Translations under genes and position numbers: made by a program
Notes under the pieces: generated by a model
Seen by the model: only the letters and a program-made list of their open reading frames with translations
Databases searched by the model: none
What the model was told of the DNA's origin: nothing
In this document: positions 43,844 through 52,869 of the stretch, piece by piece
How the letters are laid out: each line of letters opens with the position of its first letter
Position numbering within the stretch: the first letter of the stretch is position 1
NCBI RefSeq assembly: GCF_030295975.1
Contig: NZ_AP027364.1
Coordinates: 2,790,001-2,854,000 of the forward strand
DNA length: 64,000 nt
From: Thalassotalea atypica
GTDB taxonomy: Bacteria; Pseudomonadota; Gammaproteobacteria; Enterobacterales; Alteromonadaceae
Reading direction: 5' to 3'

Positions 43844-44389
43844 TTAAGACGCTTTTCTTAACTCGACTTTTGGAAAATCTATTTCAACGCGACTTGCTTT
43901 GCCTAAGATATTGGTCAAAATATTCATGCCGACATGTGTGATAATTTCAACGACTTCTGCGTCAGAATAACCTGCATTACGAATCTCTAGCAATTCAGCA
44001 GTAGTAACTTCACCATTATTTTCAGCTAATGAACGAGCAAATTTTACTGCAACAGCCGCTTTCGCGTCTTGGCTACCACCTGCGCGGTTGGCTAACATTT
44101 CATCTCCAGACAGTCCGGCATTTTTACCGATAGCAGTATGTGCTGAAACACAATACTGACATGCATTTTGCTCTGCTAATCCTAATGCAATACGTTCTTT
44201 AGTCTTGCCATCCAAGTCGCCTTCGTTAGCAATACTGTGCAATCCTAGGAAAGCTTGTAACGCCGCTGGAGAGTTAGCGAATACTTTTAAGAAGTTAGGG
44301 ACTATGCCTAGTTGTTGCTCAATAGCATCAAATAGTGCACTTTGTTCTTCTGTTGCTTGCTCTGGTGTTACAACGTTAATTCTACTCAT
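43844..44389 (-). CDS. AhpD-like carboxymuconolactone decarboxylase family protein
   Basis: The protein has 181 residues. The AhpD-type active site CQYCVSAHTAIGKNAGLS (C-x2-C-x3-H) is complete in the conserved helix pair, and DAIEQQLGIVPNFLKVFANSP is the typical N-terminal segment of uncharacterised peroxidase-related enzymes in this family. It probably reduces peroxides using the Cys pair. It is the first gene after the divergent LysR gene; the following gene encodes a flavo-ferredoxin reductase that could feed it electrons. Confidence 0.87.
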   Translation of the reverse strand: MSRINVVTPEQATEEQSALFDAIEQQLGIVPNFLKVFANSPAALQAFLGLHSIANEGDLDGKTKERIALGLAEQNACQYCVSAHTAIGKNAGLSGDEMLANRAGGSQDAKAAVAVKFARSLAENNGEVTTAELLEIRNAGYSDAEVVEIITHVGMNILTNILGKASRVEIDFPKVELRKAS

Positions 44390-44490
44390 GATAATTTCCT
44401 CTGGTTTTAAGTGATTTTTGAATCCTGTAACAATAGGACGAAGCCAGTATGAAACAAACCACTTCCAACAAGAATAACCACGATATACAA

Positions 44491-44519
44491 TTGATTATTT
44501 CATAAAATGAAATAATCAA
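44491..44519. promoter_or_regulatory. perfect palindrome at the LysR start codon
   Basis: TTGATTATTTCAT (44491-44503) and ATGAAATAATCAA (44507-44519) are perfect 13-base arms with AAA between. The repeat ends on the first base of the LysR ATG (44519) and lies in the promoter region of the divergent AhpD-like operon. It is the likely LysR operator, and binding would also block the regulator's own translation start region. Confidence 0.75.
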
Positions 44520-45421
44520 TGTTAGATCAAATACAGTTAATGACAATATTTGTCACCGTTGCTGAAGAGCAAGGCTTTGCAGCGGCAAGTCGTCGTTTAG
44601 CAATGTCGCCACCGACCGTTACTCGCGCAATATCTACATTAGAGAAACGTTTGTCCGTTAAATTATTTAACCGAACGACAAGATACGTACGAGTTACCGA
44701 TGCAGGTATGCGTTATTTGGAAGACGTGAAACGTATTCTTGATGACATTAAAGTAGCAAACGAAGCTGCACGCGGTATTAATGAAACGCCAATCGGCAAA
44801 ATAAGTGTCACCGCACCGGTGCTTTTTGGGCAAGAATTTGTATTGCCTAGCGTATTGGAATATTTAAAAACCTACCCTAACACAAGCGTAAACACAGTGT
44901 TTTTAGATCGTATCGTCAACCTATTAGAAGAAGGCTATGACGTGGGCGTCAGAATTGGCAATCTCTCTGACTCTTCAATGCGAGCTAAAAAAGTAGGCTC
45001 CGTACGATTAATACTGGTCGCGTCACCAGAGTATTTAAGTCGCTATGACATTCCACAGCACTTTTCTGAGTTAGATGCACACTCACTAATCGAAGTACAA
45101 GCCGGGAGCCTTGATCCTCATTGGAAATTCAAACAAAAAGAAACGTTAGTTAATCAACCAATAAAACCTAGACTCAGTGTTACCACCAACCAAGCAGCAA
45201 TAAATGCGGCTATTGCGGGATTTGGTATCGCACGTGTCATTTCCTACCAAGTGGCAAACCAACTTAAAAAAAACAAACTCAAAATTATTCTTGAGCCGTT
45301 TGAACAACCTCCATTACCCGTCAATATTATCCATCGCGAAGATCGATTATCATCAACCAAAGTTAGAAGTTTTATTGATTTACTTGCCCATAATTTAATA
45401 AAGAATACGGCGATTAATTAA
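44519..45421 (+). CDS. LysR-family transcriptional regulator
   Basis: The protein has 300 residues. The N-terminal winged helix is clear (FAAASRRLAMSPPTVTRAISTLEKRLSVKLFNRTTRYVRVTDAG), with a C-terminal effector domain (ISVTAPVLFGQEFVLPSVLEYLKTYP, YDVGVRIGNLSDSSMRAKKVG). It belongs to the large CrgA/YafC-like group. It is divergent from the AhpD-like, flavo-ferredoxin and acyl-ligase genes and very probably controls them through the palindrome at 44491-44519, which overlaps its own start. Confidence 0.88.
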   Translation: MLDQIQLMTIFVTVAEEQGFAAASRRLAMSPPTVTRAISTLEKRLSVKLFNRTTRYVRVTDAGMRYLEDVKRILDDIKVANEAARGINETPIGKISVTAPVLFGQEFVLPSVLEYLKTYPNTSVNTVFLDRIVNLLEEGYDVGVRIGNLSDSSMRAKKVGSVRLILVASPEYLSRYDIPQHFSELDAHSLIEVQAGSLDPHWKFKQKETLVNQPIKPRLSVTTNQAAINAAIAGFGIARVISYQVANQLKKNKLKIILEPFEQPPLPVNIIHREDRLSSTKVRSFIDLLAHNLIKNTAIN

Positions 45422-45483
45422 CCAGAAGCTCACTATGGTCTGCTAGTGATTTATTGGACAAAACTTAGTCAAGAATGAAGGCA

Positions 45484-46266
45484 TCAACCTGCTGATTTTA
45501 GCTCGATAGTATTTTTGTATAAGCGAGGATCGTTTATGTGCTCAAGCATTGCGACATCAGGCAAACAATCGTCATCAACGTAGTCAATATAATCGTCCGC
45601 GACGTCAAACACTAAAACATCTAGTGCTAACCTGTCCATGCCATACAAACCACGATGAATCATATCAGCGGAGAAAACCAGTAAATCGCCTGCTGCTAAG
45701 GGAATTTTTTTACCAGTAGAAAGATCCTCTGTACTGTCTCTCCCCTTTTCTTCCTGCCGCACATTGAATTCTTCCTCGTTGTCCCAGCGTTTATGCGTTC
45801 CTGGCACTAATTCCATACCCAGCTCATCAAATAGCGGCACTCGAAGATGTACGACCTGAGTGTCATGAATAATGCGCTTTTGCCCTTCAACATCATAGTC
45901 ATATTGACAATCTCGGTGCCAAAAATCTTTTTGTGTTGGGTTAACGGGGTTGAAGAACAACTGCGTATTCATAAAGGCAGGCTTATTGGTGATCACTGTT
46001 TGCACAGCCTCCATCATTTTTTTAGAGCTGATGAAATTAAACAGTGCAATTCTATCTTCATTAGCCAAATATTGACTGCCGGTGATCAATGAAGAATTAA
46101 ATGCTTCCTGCTGATAAAACTCCGCATTATCTTGTTTCCATAACTCATGGAACTTAAGGATGACTGTTCTAAGTGACGATACTTCAGGTGCACTAAAATA
46201 ATTTCTAACAACGAAATAGCCATTCTCATCATATTCCCTGTTTAATTGAATGCGGTTATTTAACAT
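45484..46266 (-). CDS. phytanoyl-CoA dioxygenase (PhyH) family protein
   Basis: The protein has 260 residues. The Fe(II)/2-oxoglutarate dioxygenase fold is shown by the HxD pair FWHRDCQYDY, the distal His in DMIHRGLYGMDR with a downstream Arg for 2-oxoglutarate, and the N-terminal YDENGYFVVRNYFSAPEV typical of PhyH. It hydroxylates an unknown small molecule or lipid. It is transcribed alone on the minus strand, convergent with the LysR gene. Confidence 0.82.
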   Translation of the reverse strand: MLNNRIQLNREYDENGYFVVRNYFSAPEVSSLRTVILKFHELWKQDNAEFYQQEAFNSSLITGSQYLANEDRIALFNFISSKKMMEAVQTVITNKPAFMNTQLFFNPVNPTQKDFWHRDCQYDYDVEGQKRIIHDTQVVHLRVPLFDELGMELVPGTHKRWDNEEEFNVRQEEKGRDSTEDLSTGKKIPLAAGDLLVFSADMIHRGLYGMDRLALDVLVFDVADDYIDYVDDDCLPDVAMLEHINDPRLYKNTIELKSAG

Positions 46267-46505
46267 GTACTACTCTTGAAAACCATTAACCATAGCCACT
46301 AATTTTCTCATTCAATAAGGAAAATAACCATCACCTGTTTTAGATTTATTTGATATTTATCTATGTTGATTGACTCAAGCGCAATGTCGGTTGAAATAGT
46401 TCGTACAATTACATTCCAAGTGTGAAAATTAGAAAAGGTAACAGTGAATCATAATTCGCTGTTACCTTTATACGATGTAATTAATCGCCCCTTATGAAGA
46501 CGGTA

Positions 46506-46796
46506 CTAGCCAATAACGGTCATTTCATTCAACAAAAATTCAGCCACTGCACCTTCTGTTGCAGCCATGTAATGTGCTAAGTGCTCATTATTCATATGAG
46601 TTTGCCACAATTCACGTGTTTGCCAATTCTCATAGAACATAAAATGAGCGGGATTTTCATTGTCTTGATGTAGGTCGTAGTTAATGCAGCCATGCTCTGC
46701 TCGAGTCACGTCAATCAGCTTTTGCAATTCGGCTTTAACCAATGCGATATGTTCAGGTTTAGCGGTAATATTAGCCACGATAGTTAACTGGGTCAT
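46506..46796 (-). CDS. ABM-domain putative quinol monooxygenase (YgiN-like)
   Basis: The protein has 96 residues of a single ABM domain: LTIVANITAKPEHIALVKAELQKLIDVTRAEHGCINYDLHQD, then MFYENWQTRELWQTHMN and AHYMAATEG, which match YgiN-type quinol monooxygenases. It lies 52 bases after a quinone-reductase-like gene on the same strand, a sensible pairing in which one enzyme reduces what the other oxidises. Both are divergent from a LysR gene. Confidence 0.87.
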   Translation of the reverse strand: MTQLTIVANITAKPEHIALVKAELQKLIDVTRAEHGCINYDLHQDNENPAHFMFYENWQTRELWQTHMNNEHLAHYMAATEGAVAEFLLNEMTVIG

Positions 46797-46848
46797 ACAA
46801 GAATTCCTTATTTAATTAATGAATTTATTACTGTTTTAGTCGGTAAAG

Positions 46849-47874
46849 TTAAAAACTTTCCAGTACAATTTTTCCAATTGATCTTCCAGACTCTAGTGCT
46901 TGATGAGCGGCTCTTAAATTTTCAGCGTTGATGTTGCCTAAGTTTTTACCAACCGTGGTTTGGATATGTCCCTGATCCACTAAGTCAGCCACTTGATTCA
47001 GTAGTTCATGTTGCTTATTGATGTCCTTAGTATTGAACATCGAACGAGTAAACATAAACTCCCAATGCAAAGAGATACTTTTGAATTTGAGTTTGCTGAT
47101 ATCAAGAGATTCAGGATCATCAATCAGCGCTAGTTTCCCCATTGGTGCCAATAGCTCAACATAACTGTCTAGATATGAATCAGTATGCGTTAAGCTGGCA
47201 ACATGAGTAACTTGACCAATGTTTAAGTTTTCAATTTGTGTAGCTAAAGGTTTGGTGTGATCAATGACATAATCTGCGCCAAGTGATTTCACCCATTCGG
47301 ATGAACTCTCACGTGAAGCAGTACCAATCACTGTAGCACCTGTAAGTGTTTTAGCTAATTGAACCAATATCGATCCGACTCCACCAGCAGCACCCGTTAT
47401 TAATAAAATGTCGTCAGATTGCTCTTTCGATTGTGGCGCTTGTTGCTTTATGGCTAAACGCTCAAATAGAAGCTCCCACGCCGTAATTGCAGTTAAAGGT
47501 AAAGCTGCAGCGTCACTGTCAGATAAGCTCTTTGGCTTACGACCAACAATACGCTCATCAACTAACTGAAACTCAGCATTGCTCCCCTGTCGATTTAAAT
47601 CGCCAGCATAAAACACCATGTCACCCGGCTTAAAATGACTAACAGATTCCCCTGTAGCAAGCACTTCACCGACAGCATCCCAACCTAATACTTTAAAGTC
47701 ATCACCTTGTGGTGCGACATTTTGGCGAATTTTGAAATCTACTGGATTAACAGCGACTGCTTTTATTCTTACTAATAAGTCATGACCTGACGCTGAGGGC
47801 TGTGGTAACTCAATATCAATTAAAGATGCTGGCTCAGTAACAGGTAATGATTGTTGATATCCAATGGCTTTCAT
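46849..47874 (-). CDS. zinc-binding-type alcohol dehydrogenase / NADPH:quinone reductase (zeta-crystallin-like)
   Basis: The protein has 341 residues of the MDR superfamily. It has the GroES-like N-terminal domain (KAVAVNPVDFKIRQN, LGWDAVGEVLATGESV) and a Rossmann domain with ITGAAGGVGSILVQLAK. It lacks the catalytic zinc ligands of true alcohol dehydrogenases, in line with zinc-independent quinone reductases or the ZADH group. The first gene of the unit with the ABM quinol monooxygenase, divergent from a LysR gene at 48004. Confidence 0.86.
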   Translation of the reverse strand: MKAIGYQQSLPVTEPASLIDIELPQPSASGHDLLVRIKAVAVNPVDFKIRQNVAPQGDDFKVLGWDAVGEVLATGESVSHFKPGDMVFYAGDLNRQGSNAEFQLVDERIVGRKPKSLSDSDAAALPLTAITAWELLFERLAIKQQAPQSKEQSDDILLITGAAGGVGSILVQLAKTLTGATVIGTASRESSSEWVKSLGADYVIDHTKPLATQIENLNIGQVTHVASLTHTDSYLDSYVELLAPMGKLALIDDPESLDISKLKFKSISLHWEFMFTRSMFNTKDINKQHELLNQVADLVDQGHIQTTVGKNLGNINAENLRAAHQALESGRSIGKIVLESF

Positions 47875-48003
47875 GATGTCTCTCCGATAATCTTAATGCT
47901 GTCATTTAAAACGAGTTGTTAACTTAGGGCTCAGTATAAACGTTGATTTATCATCGAAAAACAGCATAATGATTGAATCTTTATCAAATTATTTTTGACA
48001 ATA

Positions 48004-48930
48004 ATGTTATTAGAAGATCTTAATGTTGTAATAAACGTCGCGAAGTTTCGTAGCATTACTGCCGCAGCGGAAAGCCTAGATATGCGAACAGCTACGGCCA
48101 GTGCAGCGTTAAAAAGAGCTGAACGTGCACTGGGTGTTGAGCTCTTTGTTCGAACAACTCGTCAACTGAGACTATCAGCGGCAGGTGAAAGGTATTTGCC
48201 GAAATGTGAACAAGCGCTGCAGATGCTAGAGTCCGCAAAACAAAACGTTAAAGATGACTTGGATGTTATCGATGGCGAATTAAGAATTTCAGTACCGTCT
48301 GATCTGGGCAGGAATTTGATATTACCGTGGCTTGATGAGTTCATGCAAGTTCATACGGGCATTAGTATCAAGCTACATATCAGCGACAGCAATATCGACT
48401 TCTATCGAGACCCAATTGACTTAGCATTACGGTATGGCTCACCAAATGACAGTAACCTATATGGTTTCAAAATCTGTAATGTTCCAAGAGTGCTTTGTGC
48501 AACACCAGAGTATTTAGAACAATATGGTATTCCAAGCCACCCTAATGAGCTGATTAACCATAATGCTCTTTTATATCAATTGCATGACATTATTCACGAT
48601 GTTTGGGCGTTCTCTCAACAAAATGAGTTGATTAAGGTAAAAGTCCAAGGTAATCGCGCGTCTAATGATGCAGAATTGGTGAGGCGTTGGTGTGTAAATG
48701 GTAAAGGAATAGCCGCGAAATCATTATTAGATATGTCACAGGATTTACTCAATGAAAACCTTGTCACCCTATTAGATGAGTTTTCACCAAAACCTACAGA
48801 GTTATGGCTTGTTTGTCCTACAAAGCAAACAATTACCCCAGCGGTTCGATTGCTACGAGAACATTTAAAAGAGAAATGTGAAGATGTTTTATCTCAGTTG
48901 GCTAGTAAAGGACAAATGATGATTGAGTAG
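48004..48930 (+). CDS. LysR-family transcriptional regulator
   Basis: The protein has 308 residues. The helix-turn-helix region (SITAAAESLDMRTATASAALKRAERALGVELFVRTTRQLRLS) and a typical effector domain (LRISVPSDLGRNLILPWLDEF) are present. It is divergent from the quinone reductase / quinol monooxygenase genes, which it likely regulates. ATG 48004 is preferred to TTG 47995. Confidence 0.87.
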   Translation: MLLEDLNVVINVAKFRSITAAAESLDMRTATASAALKRAERALGVELFVRTTRQLRLSAAGERYLPKCEQALQMLESAKQNVKDDLDVIDGELRISVPSDLGRNLILPWLDEFMQVHTGISIKLHISDSNIDFYRDPIDLALRYGSPNDSNLYGFKICNVPRVLCATPEYLEQYGIPSHPNELINHNALLYQLHDIIHDVWAFSQQNELIKVKVQGNRASNDAELVRRWCVNGKGIAAKSLLDMSQDLLNENLVTLLDEFSPKPTELWLVCPTKQTITPAVRLLREHLKEKCEDVLSQLASKGQMMIE

Positions 48931-48969
48931 CTAAACATGATAACGCACGATCTCTACCGGTAAAAATAA

Positions 48970-48988
48970 GGCTGTTTAATCAACAGCC
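48970..48988 (-). terminator. terminator overlapping the arsJ stop
   Basis: GGCTGTT (48970-48976) pairs with AACAGCC (48982-48988); on the minus strand a T-rich stretch follows. The arsJ stop codon lies within the hairpin. Confidence 0.7.
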
Positions 48989-50229
48989 CTTTGTGTGCTT
49001 TGTTGTTCATTATTTAACAATAGCGATAATAAGGATGCCGTTGCTACAAATAGGCACGATATCCATAAACAAGCTGCTAGGCCATATTCTTGATAAACCC
49101 AGCCAGACAGAACAGTGCCAATTAACCTGCCCATTGCATTCGCCATATAGTAAAAACCGACATCCAGCGAAACCCCATCTTTTCCAGCAAAACTTACGAT
49201 AAGGTAACTGTGTAGAGACGAATTAATCGCAAATACAGCGCCAAAGATTAGCAAGCCAATAATAATCGAGGTTTGAATATAGAAATCAAAATGCAACGCC
49301 AACGCGATGGCAGCGGGAATAAACATTAAATAACTTGCCCACTGAAAAGCTGCCTTTCCTGAGGGTACTTTTCCTTGTTTTTTGCCCGTAAAATGCGGAG
49401 CTACTGTTTGCACAAGACCATAGCCAATAACCCAACTCGCCATAAAACCACCAACCCACCAGTGGTTCCAATCAAAGGTTACCGCTAAAAATACCGGCAA
49501 TGCCACCACAAACCACACATCTCTTGCGCCAAATAGAAACATCCGCGCCGCTGATAAAATGTTGATGGATGAACTCTTTGAAAAAATCTCATTAAACTTG
49601 GGTTTGTTTTTCGACTTGCCTAAGTCCTCTTTTAAGGTGATTAGGCTGAATATCCACACAACAGCCAGCATAACCGCCATGACAGAGATAGCGCCTTTGA
49701 ATTCCAACAATGTCAGCAATAGGCCACCAAGGAAAAAACCTATGCCTTTAAGGGTATTTTTAGAGCCTGTTAAAATAGCTACCCATTGATAGAGCTTTCC
49801 TTCTGCGCCCTCTGGCACCAACAATTTTATTGAGCTTTTTGCACTCATTTTATTCAAATCTTTGGCAATACCTGACAAAGCTTGGGCTGCCATAACATAA
49901 ACTACCGTTAGCATCTCTGCCGATACGGTTAGCATACTCAGCGCTACGATTTGCAGAGCCAAACCGATGTTCATGGTTTTATTCAAACCAAGCCGAGCGC
50001 CAAGCCAGCCACCAACAAGGTTTGTCACCACGCCAAAGATTTCGTAGAACAGAAATAGCATCGCAATGTTTAAAGGGCTGTATCCCAATTGATGAAAATA
50101 CAGCACCACGAGCATGCGTAATGCGCCGTCGGTTAATGTAAATGCCCAATAGTTGCCCGTAATCACTAAATACTGCTTCACTTGCTTGGACAAGTGTTGT
50201 GATTTCCCTCTCAAGGATAAAAGCCCCAT
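48976..50229 (-). CDS. arsJ: organoarsenical efflux MFS transporter ArsJ
   Basis: The protein has 417 residues with 12 predicted transmembrane helices. The N-terminus YLVITGNYWAFTLTDGALRMLVVLYFHQLGYSP and FEIFGVVTNLVGGWLGARLGL are characteristic of ArsJ. ArsJ exports 1-arseno-3-phosphoglycerate, formed by a dedicated GAPDH from arsenate and glyceraldehyde 3-phosphate. That GAPDH gene is immediately upstream with a 6-base gap, so both are translated from one transcript. It is the last gene of the arsenic operon. Confidence 0.9.
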   Translation of the reverse strand: MGLLSLRGKSQHLSKQVKQYLVITGNYWAFTLTDGALRMLVVLYFHQLGYSPLNIAMLFLFYEIFGVVTNLVGGWLGARLGLNKTMNIGLALQIVALSMLTVSAEMLTVVYVMAAQALSGIAKDLNKMSAKSSIKLLVPEGAEGKLYQWVAILTGSKNTLKGIGFFLGGLLLTLLEFKGAISVMAVMLAVVWIFSLITLKEDLGKSKNKPKFNEIFSKSSSINILSAARMFLFGARDVWFVVALPVFLAVTFDWNHWWVGGFMASWVIGYGLVQTVAPHFTGKKQGKVPSGKAAFQWASYLMFIPAAIALALHFDFYIQTSIIIGLLIFGAVFAINSSLHSYLIVSFAGKDGVSLDVGFYYMANAMGRLIGTVLSGWVYQEYGLAACLWISCLFVATASLLSLLLNNEQQSTQRAVD

Positions 50230-50235
50230 TGCTGT

Positions 50236-51246
50236 TTACTCTTTGTCGGCCAAGCCGACTTTGAGTGCCAGTTCTGCTGTTCGATTAGCATAGCCCCATT
50301 CATTGTCATACCACACATACAGTTTTACCTGTGTGTCATTAACAACCATCGTTGAAAGTGCGTCAATGATGCTTGAACGAGGGTCCGTTTTATAATCAAT
50401 CGACACTAGCGGTCGCTCTTCAAATCCTAAAATATCTTTGAGTTCATTTTCACTTGCTTGTTGAAGCAGTTGATTCACTTCTTCAACCGTTGTTCCTTGC
50501 GCCACTTCAAACACGCAATCGGTAATCGATGCATTGGCCAAAGGAATTCGAATAGCATGTCCGTTAAGTTTGCCTTTAAGCTCAGGAAATATATGCGTGA
50601 TAGCTGTTGCTGAACCGGTTGTTGTTGGGATCAAACTCATGCCACAAGCACGCGCTCTGCGTAAATCTTTGTGTGGAGCATCTAATATGGTTTGCGTGTT
50701 GGTAATATCATGAATGGTGGTCATCGAGCCGTGCTTGATACCAATTTTATCATGGATAACTTTCACCACCGGCGCTAAACAATTGGTCGTACACGAGGCG
50801 GCGGTAACAATTGGGTGAATATTTTTATCAAACAGTTGATCATTTACACCCATAACTATGTTCAAGACGCCTTCTTCTTTCACCGGCGCAGTAACAACAA
50901 CGCGTTTCACGCCTTGCTCTAGGTAAGCTTCGAGCAACGCTTTCGTTTTAATTTTGCCTGAAGCTTCAATAACAAGATCGCATTTCGACCAATCAGTATC
51001 TTGAGTTGCAGTATTTTGGGTACAAGGAATTTCTTTGCCATTTATGACGATGGCATCGTTATGATGAGTTGCTTCATGATGCCAACGACCGTGCACCGAA
51101 TCGAAGGTTAGTAGATGAGCCAGTGTTTTAGCATCACCAGCTGGGTCGTTAATATGAACAATTTCAATATCGTCCCAATCAAACGCCGCACGCATCGATA
51201 ATCGTCCCATTCGGCCAAAGCCATTGATACCAATTTTAATTGTCAT
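50236..51246 (-). CDS. ArsJ-associated glyceraldehyde-3-phosphate dehydrogenase
   Basis: The protein has 336 residues with the full GAPDH set: [17 protein letters not shown] (NAD fold), [11 protein letters not shown] with the catalytic Cys, the His in the [10 protein letters not shown] region and [15 protein letters not shown]. The position directly before arsJ identifies it as the arsenic-type GAPDH that makes 1-arseno-3-phosphoglycerate rather than the glycolytic copy. The [21 protein letters not shown] stretch is typical of this group. Confidence 0.9.
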   Translation of the reverse strand: MTIKIGINGFGRMGRLSMRAAFDWDDIEIVHINDPAGDAKTLAHLLTFDSVHGRWHHEATHHNDAIVINGKEIPCTQNTATQDTDWSKCDLVIEASGKIKTKALLEAYLEQGVKRVVVTAPVKEEGVLNIVMGVNDQLFDKNIHPIVTAASCTTNCLAPVVKVIHDKIGIKHGSMTTIHDITNTQTILDAPHKDLRRARACGMSLIPTTTGSATAITHIFPELKGKLNGHAIRIPLANASITDCVFEVAQGTTVEEVNQLLQQASENELKDILGFEERPLVSIDYKTDPRSSIIDALSTMVVNDTQVKLYVWYDNEWGYANRTAELALKVGLADKE

Positions 51247-51273
51247 TAGTGTGTCCTAATATGAAGATAATCA

Positions 51274-51765
51274 TTATAAATAAGAGTTGAAATAGTTTAG
51301 TTGTACTGGGTGCTTCAGCGCTTTTGGACGCAAATGCTGCACTTGTTCAATGGCCCTTTCGCCTGACCAACCATACGCTAATAGAATGAGTCCTATGACT
51401 AAGCCCGTTCTCCCTGAACCTCCCTTGCAATGCACGGCAATTGTGCCTTTATTATTTATCACTGCCAAAATATTTTCTTGTTGAGCGCGCCATTGAGACT
51501 CAAATGCCTCATCAGGCCCTGCCTCATCTGAAATGGGTAACTGAAGCCAGTCAATGCCTTGCTCCGCGCACTCATCAGGTAGCCTAAGTGCACCGAGTTT
51601 TTCCATTTCTTCGTCAAACATTACAGTTAACAGCATATCTGTGCCTGCTTGTTTTAATGTCGAAATGGCTTCAACAAGTGTTGTCTCCTTTGTCCCAGGA
51701 CAAGGCGTGAAAATGAGCTTAGCACCATTGTCGAGAGCTAAAATATCGTATGGATGTAATTGCAT
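51274..51765 (-). CDS. dual-specificity/tyrosine-type phosphatase in the ars operon
   Basis: The protein has 163 residues. The CX5R signature is VHCKGGSGRTGLVIG, and the general-acid Asp is probably in LPISDEAGPDEAF. The fold resembles CDKN3-like and other small dual-specificity phosphatases. It lies between ACR3 and GAPDH with short gaps (21 and 27 bases), so it is an integral operon member. Its role in arsenic metabolism is not established: it might act on a phospho- or arseno-sugar intermediate, or on a protein. ATG 51765 is preferred to TTG 51780. Confidence 0.82.
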   Translation of the reverse strand: MQLHPYDILALDNGAKLIFTPCPGTKETTLVEAISTLKQAGTDMLLTVMFDEEMEKLGALRLPDECAEQGIDWLQLPISDEAGPDEAFESQWRAQQENILAVINNKGTIAVHCKGGSGRTGLVIGLILLAYGWSGERAIEQVQHLRPKALKHPVQLNYFNSYL

Positions 51766-51786
51766 ATTAATAAGTTCCAAAAGTCA

Positions 51787-52818
51787 CTAATTTGATTGAT
51801 TAGGGCTAAACCAATGATGTGTGCGATTTATCATGTAAACCAAGGAAAGCATCACTGGCACTTCCACGAGCACGCCAACAACCGTCGCCAATGCGGCGCC
51901 TGAATGTAAACCGAACAAAGATATGGCCACCGCGACGGCCAGTTCAAAAAAGTTAGATGTGCCAATTAAACACGCTGGCGCTGCGATATTGTGGGGTAAC
52001 TTCATCCACTTTGCGGCGATGTAAGCAATCAAGAAGATACCGTATGTTTGAATCATCAAGGGGATCGCGATTAAGGCAATAGTTTCAGGCTCAGACACTA
52101 TGGTATTCGCTTGAAAGCCAAACAATAAAACAACAGTGGCTAATAGGCCTATCATCGACCAAGGTTTCAGCGTTGATAATAAAACGCTCAACGCCTCATC
52201 GTTACTTCCTCTATTCAATATATTTCTGGTGATGATGCCGGCAACCAAAGGCAATAATACATAAAGCACAACCGAAATAAGCAAAGTTTCCCACGGTACT
52301 TGGATATCACTCACACCCAGTAAAAAAGCAGAAATTGGGGCAAAGGCAAATATCATTATCACGTCATTAACCGAAACTTGCACTAAGGTATAGTTTGGAT
52401 CACCTTTGGTTAATTGTGACCATACAAATACCATTGCTGTACAAGGGGCAACACCGAGTAAAATCATCCCAGCGATATACTCTTGTGCCGACGCAGGATC
52501 GACTAAATCAGCAAACAATAAATTAAAAAACAGCCAACCAAGAGCGGCCATAGTAAAAGGTTTGATCAACCAATTAACCACAACAGTTAGCACTAAACCT
52601 TTCGGGTTTTTACCAACATCTTTTATCGCTGAAAAATCAATTTGCACCATCATCGGATAAATCATTACCCAAATAAACACAGCGACAACAATATTTACAT
52701 GTGCCACTTCTAAATGAGCAATCAGTTGAAAAGCGTCTGGAAACCATAAGCCTAATACCACACCTAGAAAAATGCTTAGGCCAACCCAAACAGATAAATA
52801 ACGTTCAAAAATTCCCAT
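51787..52818 (-). CDS. acr3: arsenite efflux permease ACR3
   Basis: The protein has 343 residues with ten transmembrane helices. ACR3 (BASS superfamily) motifs: [58 protein letters not shown], which contains the essential Cys in the fourth helix, and [16 protein letters not shown]. It expels arsenite using proton motive force. It is the second gene of the arsenic operon, 52 bases after the arsC-arsR fusion gene. Confidence 0.92.
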   Translation of the reverse strand: MGIFERYLSVWVGLSIFLGVVLGLWFPDAFQLIAHLEVAHVNIVVAVFIWVMIYPMMVQIDFSAIKDVGKNPKGLVLTVVVNWLIKPFTMAALGWLFFNLLFADLVDPASAQEYIAGMILLGVAPCTAMVFVWSQLTKGDPNYTLVQVSVNDVIMIFAFAPISAFLLGVSDIQVPWETLLISVVLYVLLPLVAGIITRNILNRGSNDEALSVLLSTLKPWSMIGLLATVVLLFGFQANTIVSEPETIALIAIPLMIQTYGIFLIAYIAAKWMKLPHNIAAPACLIGTSNFFELAVAVAISLFGLHSGAALATVVGVLVEVPVMLSLVYMINRTHHWFSPNQSN

Positions 52819-52869
52819 TTTGTACCTCTTAAATACTCAATTAATCTCTCTTGGGAAAGAAAATATTTG

